DNA from: Ganoderma boninense
Lineage: Eukaryota; Basidiomycota; Agaricomycetes; Polyporales; Polyporaceae
Assembly: GCA_002900995.3 (NCBI GenBank)
Contig: CM035304.1
Coordinates: forward strand, 5,038,134-5,102,133
Direction: 5' to 3'
DNA length: 64,000 nucleotides
The translations under genes and the position numbers were made by a program. Positions 10,511 to 20,416 of the stretch are shown one piece after another. Below the pieces are notes generated by a model that was not told where the DNA came from, ran no database searches, and saw only the letters and a program-made list of their open reading frames with translations. Within the stretch, counting starts at the first letter, position 1. Each line of letters starts with the position of its first letter.

Positions 10511-13500
10511 CTACGAGAGCGCCGTTCGGTATGCGGGGCGGGGGCAGAGCCGTGGGGGTGGCGGGAGCGTCGGCGGGCCCGACGACGACGAAGGATGCAA
10601 AGCGCCATTAGGAAGGACATAGTTCCCTGTCTCTGGTATCGGGAAACCACCCAGCTTCGGAAGAGGCTTTGGGAGACCCGGGGACGGCGCGCGGGAGTGT
10701 TTCACGCTGGGACTCCCGACTCTATGTGGGCTGAGAGGCATTCCTGGTGGCGGCGAGAGCGGACCGCCTAGCGGCATGCGACCTGACTGGCTTAGAGGCA
10801 TAGGAGACCGGAGCGGACCAGCGAATGCGGACGGACTGGAAGGATGAGGGAGCGCACGTCCATTGCTATGTGGGGGAGAGCCAAACGCGCCATGGTAGGA
10901 TGATGTCGACGGTGCTGGGGGAAGACGGGATCCACCTAGCCTCTGGTTGCCTAGAGCGACGCTGGGGCCCGCTAGTCCGAGAGCTGCAGATGACGGGCGT
11001 GGATGATCGTCGGCGGACCATGAACCGCGGCGAGAAGAGGGCACGGACTGGGCGGGATTAGAAGCGCCTGTTGGACCGTGCAGCTTCCGCGGTGACCCAT
11101 GTTCTCTTTGTATCTGTGAGGGCCCCATCGCAAACGGCGTCATCAGGCGGTCATGAACGTCAGGTTGTGGCGGACCCAACGGACCTGGTGGTGCTCTCTC
11201 CCGGTCACGATCAGGCTCACGTTCGCGATCGGTTGGCAGCATCTGCCCTGGAGGCAGCGGCTCGCCTTTCCAGAAGGCAGACATCGGTGGCGAGTTTGCT
11301 GGCTGCTTCTGCGGCGGGGCAGACAACTCAATGACCTCAGTCGGCGCGCCTGAGCGAGGACGACGTTGTTCGAAGTCACGTCCGCCTCGTGGGCTCATCG
11401 CTTGCAGAGCAGATCCAGGTCCCGCGTTGGCAGGCAGGCCGGCCATAGGAGGCGGATGACCGCCACCAAGGCCCGAAAATCCTTGGTTTGAAGGGCCGTG
11501 GTGGTGATGGTGGACGTGATGATGATGATGCTGGTGGCTATGGGGTCCATGATGGTGCGCGGATGGCCCGTGCGGATGGGAATGCTGGTGGCCTGAAGGT
11601 CGCGATGGGGCATGAGACGGTAGGCGATAGGCAAGCTCTGCTTCATGCTCGCGTTCCCGGTCCAGGCCGCGCAGTGCTCGCTCCCGCTCTATACGTTCCC
11701 TCTCCCTCTGGGGCAACATGTCCGGCACGCGCTCCCGGTCGCGACCCTCGCTCTCGCCATTGAGCCGTTTTGAGTCCTTCCCAGGCCCAGTCCATCCGTT
11801 CGCCTTGGAGTTTGAAAATACTGGGGGAATAGGGCCCCCTCCGAGCGTCATGGGGACAGAAGGGCCAGGGCCAGTGCCGTTGAGAGGAACTGGAGAGATA
11901 GAGCGCCTCATGAGCATCCCAGGCCCGTTGACTGGGCTGCCCGCAAACTGTTGCATATGCGGATGTGGGATGCCGGGCGCCTGACGCATTTGCATCTCTT
12001 GCTCCATCTGAAGCTGATGGTGGGAGATATGTGGGGGAGCACCAGGTGGCGCGGAGTGCTGGTGTGGAAGCCTAGGAGGAGGCGCAAATCCCTGCATGTG
12101 TTGGTGCTGCATGGGAGGCCCGAAGCGATTCGGCCCATCCATAACCGGCACCCCCATGGCGTATGGATCCATCCCATGAGGCACGCCGCCTAGGACCGCA
12201 TTCATCAGGCCTGGCATGCCGCGATGAGGATCGTAGCCTACTGGAACATGTCGGTGTGAATGGAAGAGATCAAAGTCGTGCATGATCTCTCCGCGAGATA
12301 GCGGGGCAAGCGTAGGATATGCCAGAGGTATCTGAGGAGCCTTTTCCTTCTTGCGAGAGGCGCGTCTGGCGAGAGAGGAGGTGGATTCTGGAAGACCGAA
12401 GGGGCTTGACTTGACAATATCGCGTAGAGACGGCGCAGGGGGCACATCGTGCAGCGGGAGGGGATAACGACGCACTGTTGATATCCATCAGTTAGCAGAA
12501 CTCGCCATGCAGGGATTTATGTCATGTACCTGGTTGGGGACGCTCCAAGGTTCTCCTTTCGCGCTCCAGCTTGCGCTTCTTTCCGTTCGTTTCAGCGACC
12601 AGCTGAGACTGCAACCGGTCTCTGTCATTCTGCAGAGATCATGTCAGTCAGCGACAATCGGACCCTTGCGCAGAAGCAGCTTACACTCCATGTGCTCCAA
12701 GCACCCGACTCATCCAATCGTCGGCGTTTCGCCACGTTCGCCGCCTCGTAGTCGCGCCTTCGCGCCGCGAGTTCTAAACGCTTGTCCCGTCTGCTCGACA
12801 GCTCCGCCTGCAGATGCAGCAACTCCGGGTGCGTCCCTGCCCACGCGCACCAGACTCGTTTAGACTCACGCTCGAAACACAAGCCAGCCAACGTAACAAA
12901 CACAACGCACCATCTGCGATCAGCCCTTCCTCCCACGCAAGCGAGTCCATCTTCTCCACGTACAGACGTTCACGGAGCAACGCGAACTTGAGCTCGATCC
13001 CCGCGAGGACATCAAGAGCTTCCGCTCGGTGCGCGGGCTGCATATCCGCATCAAGGTCGAGCTCAGGTGTGGCAACGTCCAGGTCTTCTCCGTCTGCACC
13101 TTCCCCGTCTGGGAGCTCTGCGTGTTGCGCGTCGAGGTCGACATCTCCCGCTTCCGCGGCCAAGGCGGCCCTCGACCGCCGCGCGGCGCGCGTGCGACCC
13201 TTGCCCTTCCTGTTCCTCGTCGCACGCCCAGAAGGTTTGCGTTCGGGCTCTGGTTCGACCTCAGGTTCTGAGGGCACATCTTGTTCGGGCTCGGGTTCCG
13301 CAGAAGGATAGCGCGAGGAGTGTCGTGACCCGGATGGAGTAGAGGGTTGTGAAGACGACGGGGATACGAGGAGAGTCGCACCGGCCATGATCGAGGAGGC
13401 CGCGACTGCGACGGGAGACATGAGCACTGGCTGCACAGTATCCACGTCCATTGTGGCATCCAGGTCCGCGTCCACCGCGTCCGCGACGCCTTCCGCAGGA

Positions 13501-14342
13501 GTAACGGCTTCAGTGGTGGGCGGCTCGTCGGCAGGGATCTCAACGTCGTCTGCGGGGGTTTCCTCCTCCTCTTCGTCAATCTCTGAGCCTTCCTTGGTCA
13601 CGTCCCCGGTGTCCGGAATTTCGTCGTCTTCAACCTCATCCTCGCCGATGTTCTCGTCATTCTCGGGCTCGTGGTCGATTTCGTCGTCGGTGAGGTCAGG
13701 TGACGCCACCGGTTTAGGCGACTGCTGGATGTCGAGGGCGTCGGGGTCCAGGTCGACGTTCTCGGGATCGTCGACCTCGTCCCCCGACATGTCTCCGTTG
13801 ACGATGTCGCCGTCCATGGGGGGTGGAGCCTCGTCTGCAGACTCACCCTCGCCCTCGTCCTCCGGAGGCTCCTCCTCGTGCTCATTGTCGTCGACCTCGT
13901 TTTCGCTGAGCGCGCCCTCTTCGTGGTCAGGCGTCAGGACGGGGTCCGACCCCAGTTCTCTTGCCTGATCGTCGTCCTCCTCCTCTTCCATGGCCTCGGC
14001 AGGGCCGGCCTGCTCTTCCTCTTCCTCCTCCTCCTCGAACTTGGAGCGCCAGTCTGGCCGGTCCTTCTTGTCGGCCTTCTTCTTCATGGCCCAGTCCCAC
14101 ATTGGTGGGGGTACGACGCGGTCGCGCTGCTTCTTCTTGCGCGCCGCCGAGCGGGAGGAGTCGTCTTCATTCGCACCGTCGTTGTCTTGTTCTTCTTCGG
14201 TGAGCTCGGAGAGCTCGGAGCCGCTGTCGAGCCCAGCGCCGCTATGGTTCGAGCGCTGCTCCTGCTCTTGCTGGCCTTCTTGAGGGGGAGGGGATGGAGA
14301 CGGTGAGCTGAGAGACTCGAGCGAGACGGTGGAGCTCGGCAT
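10511..14342 (-). CDS. Sds3/Dep1-like subunit of a Sin3 histone deacetylase complex, 1215 aa
   Basis: Four exons on the minus strand: 14342-12911, 12836-12685, 12629-12530, 12474-10511, with consistent phases (1,0,1). Residues about 60-430 are acidic and disordered (long Glu/Asp runs). The Sds3-like domain spans about 435-570: HRAEALDVLAGIELKFALLR, LYVEKMDSLAWEE, then THPELLHLQAEL and a basic coiled coil, continuing into KRKLERERRTLERPQPVRRYPLP. The C-terminal 600 residues are Pro/Gly/His-rich, with a His-dominated stretch and Arg-Glu repeats. In yeasts and animals this domain ties the deacetylase to Sin3 and aids repression in the nucleus; the same role is inferred here. An in-frame ATG at 14432 is an alternative start. 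The protein is far larger than yeast Sds3, mainly through low-complexity extensions. Confidence 0.85.
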
Positions 14343-14549
14343 CGCCGCGGACGACGATGAGCAGGGGAAGTGGCAGGAAGTTGAGGCGGCTGCTCGTGAG
14401 GCCGCCCGTCGATTGGCACCCTGCCCCGGCATATACCGAACGGTCCGCTCAATGGATCCGGGCGTCTACCGCCTGTCTCGCATCTTGCGCTCGCACTCCC
14501 ACCCAACTCCCACCACGGCGCATACAACCACCACGACCTCCTAGGCGGC

Positions 14550-16247
14550 ATGGTCTCGGCAGACAACATCAACCTAGACTGTCTCCAACTCATCTTTGCA
14601 TACTTGTCTGGGAATGATCTCGTCTCCGTCTCGCTCGTGAGCAGGTCTTTTCTTGCCGGCGTCATACCTCGTCTCTACAGGACTCTGAGCTTCGGGCTGA
14701 ATCAAGCAAAGAGATATCCTCGCGTAAGTTGTTGCTTGAAATGACTCAGTCCAATCTGATAGCATAGCATATATCCAGGTCATCTCCCCCTTTGCTGCTG
14801 TACTAGCGCACACCAATCTCGCCAATCATGTCAGACATATCGGTCAGTGTCGAACAGTTGACAATAGGAACTTTATATGTTCATCACGAGTTGTAGATCT
14901 CCGGGCTGTGCCGACTGTGAAGTTCATTCCGCAACCCAAATTTATGAACGATTGCATTCGCACAATATCCTTGTGCAAGAACCTCGGTTCTTTCACGTGT
15001 ACCCATGACATCATGCCAAACTTCCTGCTCGAGCTCCGCGACAAGGTCTCACTGGAACAATTGAGATTCAACGCCAACTTTACAACAGACCAAGCCGAGG
15101 TGGTCACCAAGATTTCAGGTTTACGGTCACTCACCCTCGATTCGGCATCGTGGAACGTGGTCGATGTTCTTCCCAAATGGGCCGAAGTTCTTAAACCCTC
15201 GCTTTCCTCTTTGACCCTGCATGTACGTGGCATAACACATCCATTGTTTGACTGCGAATGCTGATGATCGTCAATAGAGCGTGCATACGCTTAGTCTAGA
15301 GATTTTGAGGATCGTCCTCCCAAGTCTCCCGTCACTGACGAGTTTGCACGTACTCGGGTGTCCCAAGATTGACCAACACTCTATTCTCGCTTTGATCACC
15401 CACGTACCTCAACTCCAAAGCTTGGCGTTTACCAGCTACGTGCGAACTCAACCTTCTCGATCCTTTTGAGCGCATCCTTACCCCTCCTTCGACAGGAATC
15501 CTCTCGGGCAATACCCCCTGCCATATCGCCACTCTCCCACTTGCACCACCTTGCGATCGATACGCAATGCGTGCCAACCCCGGGCAGCTCCGTACCAGCG
15601 TTTTGGACGACCATGGTCAATCTGACGAGAACCTGGTCCTGCCCTCTTAGATCGCTCTCGTTCAAGATCTCAGAAAGGATCGTCCTGGGGGACGCGTTCG
15701 TCACCAACATCGTCAACAGTCATCGCTTGACGCTTGTCCACCTTTCCGTCCGCAACTGTTCATTGTCAAAGGAAAGCATGTCATTGCTTTGTCGTAAATG
15801 CACAGAACTCGAGACTCTGAAAGCGAGTTTGCCAGGGAAGGACATGGTGCGTCTCCAGGATTAAAGTTGCCCTGGTCTTGACCTCTTGTGTCTGAGGTCC
15901 TATTTGCTTCAGCCACTGTTCGCCGACTCTCTTAGTCATGCGAAGCGCATACATACGGTTACGGACGTTGGAGATCCACATGGTAACCATGCGTCGCGCG
16001 CTCCCATACCGAAATCCGACATCCGGCTACTGATGACGCGGCAGCCGAATCTCGAGAAAGTGGTCGCAGATGGCAGGACTTGGACGGTAAGGCGTTTCAC
16101 TTGCTTTGCCGGTCAATGCAACCCCTTATATCTTGTTAGGCTGTGCGGTCGCCTGGGCAGAAGAACTTTGAAGTGCATGTGAAGAAGAACGGGCCGATGC
16201 TGCGTCACTGGTTCACGCCCCCGCCTGGAGTTGTAGTGTATGCGTGA
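14550..16247 (+). CDS. F-box-like protein with a leucine-rich C-terminal half, 452 aa
   Basis: Seven exons: 14550-14723, 14779-14842, 14897-15222, 15278-15439, 15496-15846, 15913-16086, 16140-16247. Every junction keeps frame and the introns are 53-66 bp. The N-terminus (NINLDCLQLIFAYLSGNDL, VSVSLVSRSFLAGVIPRLYR) is an F-box-type helix pair. Leu-rich segments follow (LEQLRFNANF, LRSLTLDSASW, LTSLHVLGCPK, LQSLAFTSY, LTLVHLSVRNCSL), consistent with a degenerate LRR fold. It probably recruits substrates to an SCF ubiquitin ligase; the target is unknown. It starts about 200 bp from the divergent Sds3-like gene, so the two share a short bidirectional promoter. The sequence is not close to the F-box protein at 3869. 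Confidence 0.82.
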
Positions 16248-16853
16248 GCCATGCTGCAGTTAAATATGTCTTGGTGGTACGTTCACCGCTTGGATCCGTC
16301 TAACATCTATCGGCTAACAGGTAGTTACGCAGATAGACGTAGACCAGGACTTCATGACATCGAGCGCTGTACATCATTATCGCTTGACGAAAAGCAGAGC
16401 GCCGCTGGACGTAACGCTGAGACAGAGCTTTGCCGGATAATTGTACGGATATCCGATCACCAGCGGCTCCCAGGTCTGATAGGGTTAAGCGACCACCTTG
16501 TCGGCACCGGCGAGTGCTATTCCCCTGTGCTTGGGGTTACGTATGGTTCATTCGTCGGGAAGCTCTCAATAGAGATGACCCACCTTATCCAGATGTAATT
16601 GACATTCCCCATTAAAGTTTCAGAAGGACTTTGAAATGTACTCGTGCTGCACCGGATGGTTATCCAGCTGGATATCTCTTGACGCCTAAAGGATATCTCC
16701 TTTGGTCATTAAGCTCATCTCGCCGAGTAGCTGCGAAGACGCTTGAGGAACCGCCAGCCAACCCAGTATACAAAATCGTCGTTATTCCAGTCTACAGCTA
16801 TACCCCATTATTCCACACACCCCACACAGCCTGATGAGACACTCGCGGAAAGC
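16248..16853. other. Intergenic region
   Basis: 3' region of the F-box-like gene and promoter of the next gene. Short open frames only; nothing recognised. Confidence 0.5.
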
Positions 16854-17520
16854 ATGCATCTATCTTTGCTCTTGGTACTTTCGTTCCTAACAGTGGCGCA
16901 CGCACTTCCTAGAAATTGTTCTGTTACTTCGATTCAGGTAAGCAAACCTCATGCCTGACGAACTCCATCATACTAATGCTAACATGTTCTCCATCTAGGA
17001 GCATGGGTGTGTCGGGATAGACGAATGCGACGAGCCCAGCCTTCATTCTTTCGCCGCCCGTGCTCCGCGCCGGGGCGCTAAGGGTGTTGTAGCCTCATCC
17101 ACACTTCGAACCTCAGCGGCCGTGTCGCCACCCAGAACACCCGTTCGCCCCGACAGCCAGCCTTCTTCCGCAGCCACGCACGCACGCAGCCAACACACCA
17201 CGCAGAGTCGCGCCGCGTCCGATTCTGCGACCACGAGCAATTCCGTGCTCGGAGTTGTAGCACCCTCAGCGACCGATTCCCCCAGAGCCGCGACGACGAC
17301 TTCCACTTCCGGTCGAAAGCCTCCCCGTATCTCCCGGAAGGCCGTCTCCATGATCGTGGTCGTAATCGTGGTCGTTGTTGTCATCGCGGTTGTCGTTGCG
17401 GTCATCATTGCATTGCTATTATGGAGAAGGAAGAAGGCTAAAAAGAGGGCTGAGAAGAATCAGAGTGTTGGGGAGCAACAGGGCTTTCTGTCGATGAAGG
17501 TCTGGGGAGGAGGAGCATGA
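16854..17520 (+). CDS. Small type I single-pass membrane protein, 201 aa
   Basis: Two exons, 16854-16937 and 16999-17520, phase 0, 61 bp intron (GTAAGC...TCTAG). Exon 1 is essentially the signal peptide (MHLSLLLVLSFLTVAHA, cleavage likely before LPRN). The ectodomain is Ser/Thr/Ala-rich. A 22-residue Val/Ile membrane segment precedes a strongly basic stop-transfer patch (WRRKKAKKR) and a short cytoplasmic tail ending in GGGA. The layout resembles the protein at 2537-3256: signal-peptide exon, phase 0 intron, low-complexity stalk, C-terminal membrane span. No catalytic motif is seen. Probably a glycosylated surface protein of unknown function. Confidence 0.72.
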
Positions 17521-17802
17521 CGAGCCGTGAATTTTGAACGACGGCGGCGTTTAGTGCCTTCGGGCACAATCCTGTCCTGCAGACAGCTCCCCACGCCCGA
17601 TTGGCTTCTGCTCCGAGTACGTGCTCACAACACCCCGCGTATACTGTAGCTACTATTTCAAATACGGACGTCCGCCAGACATTCCCTCGCACAACTTTCC
17701 GGCAGCACATATTATCTTACCTACTATATTTGCCGATAGACGGTGAAGAAACAATGAGAAAAGGCAAAGGTGCCTCTATGCATCGCCATCCGAGCTGCTG
17801 CC

Positions 17803-20056
17803 TCAGGCTTCTTCGAAAGATTGCGGCAGATCAGCATTGTTCCTCTGGCGCTTCGAGGTCCGTCCCGCTTGGCTAGAGCTCTTGCGTTTTGGGACCACAA
17901 TCGCATCGAAAGCGGCCGCCGCGCTGGTTCTCGGCGATGAACCCGCGGCACTAGCATAGGATTGGCCAGCATCCCGCGTCGAGGACTTGCGCTTGGTCGC
18001 AGAGCTCGTGTCCTTGTTCTGCGAGGCTCGGCCAGTAGAACCCCTGGTCTTCCTTTCGACACCCGAATCCCGAGTGGTAATCTGCTTAGAGGACTGAGCG
18101 ATTGTGGATCTTTGCAGTATGGGGATGGGGCGTAGAGAGTTCGGATCCAAGGCGATGTCGTCGTGGTCGACGAGGTACTGGAGGATGAGACGCTGTACGG
18201 CCTCGTGGAGGTGGTCGGGTAGGAGTCCATCGCCACAAAGTGCGTACTCCGTGCGAACCTGCCGGGATATATCCTCGAGAAGCGGCCCTAAGCCCTTCAT
18301 GTCCCCAAGGAATAGCGTTGCCCATTTCGCCGGCGTCTTGAAGAGCAACTTCTCACGTGGATCACAGTACCCTTCACCAGCATCAGGGATCCTATGTTTC
18401 AGGAGGTCCTCCCAGGCATCCACGAAGACCTTGGGCGTTTCTACCTCCGCCTCCGACACGACCGCGGGACGAACATGAAGGAGCGCCGACACCATAAACC
18501 AGTAGATCGACTCAACATCGTGTTCCGGCCGGTGGTAGAGCTCGGGCGGGGTTTGAGCCCTGTCGTCAAAATACGGCGGAGAGGCCCCATGTGGCGTCGA
18601 AATCGTGTCGTTGTACCGCTCGTACCTCTCCGTCCCATGCACGCCGATGTACAGCGCACGGGCCTTCTCCGAGAGCTGCGGCATGCAAAAGATGCGCTGG
18701 AATACGTCCGTGATGAGAACTTCACCCGTGCACACGCTACGAGCAATGTACATAGGTGTGCCCTACAAGAAAAGGTCAGATTGTTGGGCTTCTCAGTGCA
18801 CAACGGCAGAACATACAGTGCGCCGCCTCAGTTCATCTGGTTTGGAGTCCTTGTGGTCCAGCCGCGCTGCGTTCAAGTTATCGAGATCAATAACAAGGCA
18901 GGCCGGGAAACGGCTTTCGACAACCCTGTCAGAAAGTCAGTACGAATCCGGGAACGAAATCACTGGATGAACTCGCCGATTTTTCCCGGACAGTATATCC
19001 TGCACCGTCGGCGGCGAATCCCGGTGAACATGTCTCTTCCCAGTGCTACTCCAAGCGGGGTACATAAGGACGTTATGGAGACTCATATCTCGGTGAAGCA
19101 CGTTCCGTTGAACTAGCGAAGTACGGTGTACTGCGAATACAGTCACAACCCGAGACGTCTTCTTTAAACTGGTTACGGGACGCACCTTCGAGAGCATCGT
19201 ACACGGCTCTAAATAAATCGTTGACGGTTTTGGGCATCTCGAATTCAGAGCCGCTGTCTAGGAGTACGAAGCGCACCCTCAACCTCCCAGCCTTTGCTCC
19301 CTTAAGAACAAAGCTGCCCAGAGTCTCGTATGTCTTAAGGCGCACGACGCCAAGCAGGTCGCCCTCCGCGTGCAGGTGTCCCAGAACTTCCTCCTCCTTG
19401 CCAAAACGATACCCAGCTGTGCGGTAGCTATCCTTGATTACGACACGCTGGCGAACTGAATCCTCGATGTCGAAAGTGGAAGTGAGCCGGGTCCACGGCT
19501 TTCCGACAAAGATGAACTGGCCGTTGGTGTACCTCTCGCCGTCGACCATGATCGTCCACGCAGGAAACGTGCAGGGCGCGTTGGGCTCAGACCACTCGAT
19601 TGACTCGTCCCACAAAATATGGCCTTCGGGGGGAGTATAGTGGGAGTAGACATAGGCCACAAGAAGGCGAGTGTTGTGCCATAGAACATGAGGGGAAGCA
19701 AAAACACCTGTTGGGTCGGAGTAGAGAATCTGGTACCACCGGGGTTTGATGACGAGGATGTAGAAACCGGGACGAGGGATATAAGCTTTGAGAGGCGAGG
19801 ACCATATGGTGTAGAACGTACGAAAGCCCCCATCATCTCGAGACGGTCCACGGCTATGGTTGTTGGCCACCGACTCAGCCCTCGGGTGCTTGATAGGTGG
19901 TATTGGCCTGTTCAAGCCGGGGAACACAACAGTTATCTTCTCAAGATTTATATGCGACCTCGAGCTGCGAGTGTGGTCGAAAGAGTGCATTGATGATGGC
20001 GGAGGGAATGAGACCAATTCAACTTCGACTCTATCCGCATTTGGTGTCCAAGGCAA
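17803..20056 (-). pseudogene. FunK1 copy 2, N-terminally truncated, probably decayed
   Basis: The C-terminal kinase half is intact in four exons after the first: 19130-18977, 18925-18817, 18762-17803, preceded by a long exon ending at 19186. The catalytic loop HRDMSLHNVL and GTPMYIAR are present. The N-terminal half is damaged. The ATG conserved in copies 1, 4 and 5 reads ATA, and the second conserved ATG is also lost. About 600 bp (exon 2 and the start of exon 3) is missing, so intron 1 sequence runs straight into PGFYILVIKPRWYQ. The DFG equivalent is IDLDNLNA. The donor after exon 4 is GC (AATCG|GCGAGT). The frame stays open from an upstream ATG at 20056, so a truncated product cannot be excluded. 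It is the last unit of the minus-strand array. Confidence 0.7.
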
Positions 20057-20070
20057 TGCGCGCTAATCTT
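20018..20070 (-). promoter_or_regulatory. Conserved FunK1 upstream block, copy 2 (left part lost)
   Basis: Contains CCAAATGCGG and GAGTCGAAGTTGAA plus the preceding GCGCATTGCC core. The GAACAAAGG part is absent because the 3' flank of copy 3 begins immediately upstream. A CATATAAA motif precedes the former start. Confidence 0.45.
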
Positions 20071-20094
20071 ACTGACATTCCTTCTCTCCGCTTC

Positions 20095-20416
20095 GACATA
20101 AGCGCGCAATCGAGATAATGTTCATACGAAACATCGGGCGGGAGCATTATGTACATGAGGAGCCAGTCAATGGAGATAAGCCAGGGTAGCCAAAAAAAGA
20201 AGCTATAGGACAGTGTGGAGAGCATACGGATGCGAAGCAGAACAGATTATTTGTCGAATCGTATATGGAGACTTGGTCCAAACGGTGCAGCGAGCGGTGC
20301 GGAACTGGAGATGACGCCAACGATGCGAGGACAAGACATGGGGACATAAGCAGCGTTAGATGCGGGATATAGGGGGTGGTGAGGGCCGCGTAAGATTGAG
20401 TGAAGATGGCTAGACA
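20095..20416 (-). repeat. FunK1 3'-flank repeat, copy A
   Basis: About 320 bp downstream of FunK1 copy 3, nearly the same as 23480-23805 and, inverted, 56259-56590. Shared marks are CTTCGACATAAGCGCGCAAT, TTCATACGAAACATCGG and ATTATGTACATGAGGAGCC. It holds only short non-conserved open frames, so it travels with the gene rather than coding for anything. Confidence 0.7.

Noticed and set aside
13387..13968. Ser-rich plus-strand frame of 193 codons
   Set aside because: Complement of the Glu/Asp runs in the Sds3-like protein, which read as Ser/Ser on the other strand.
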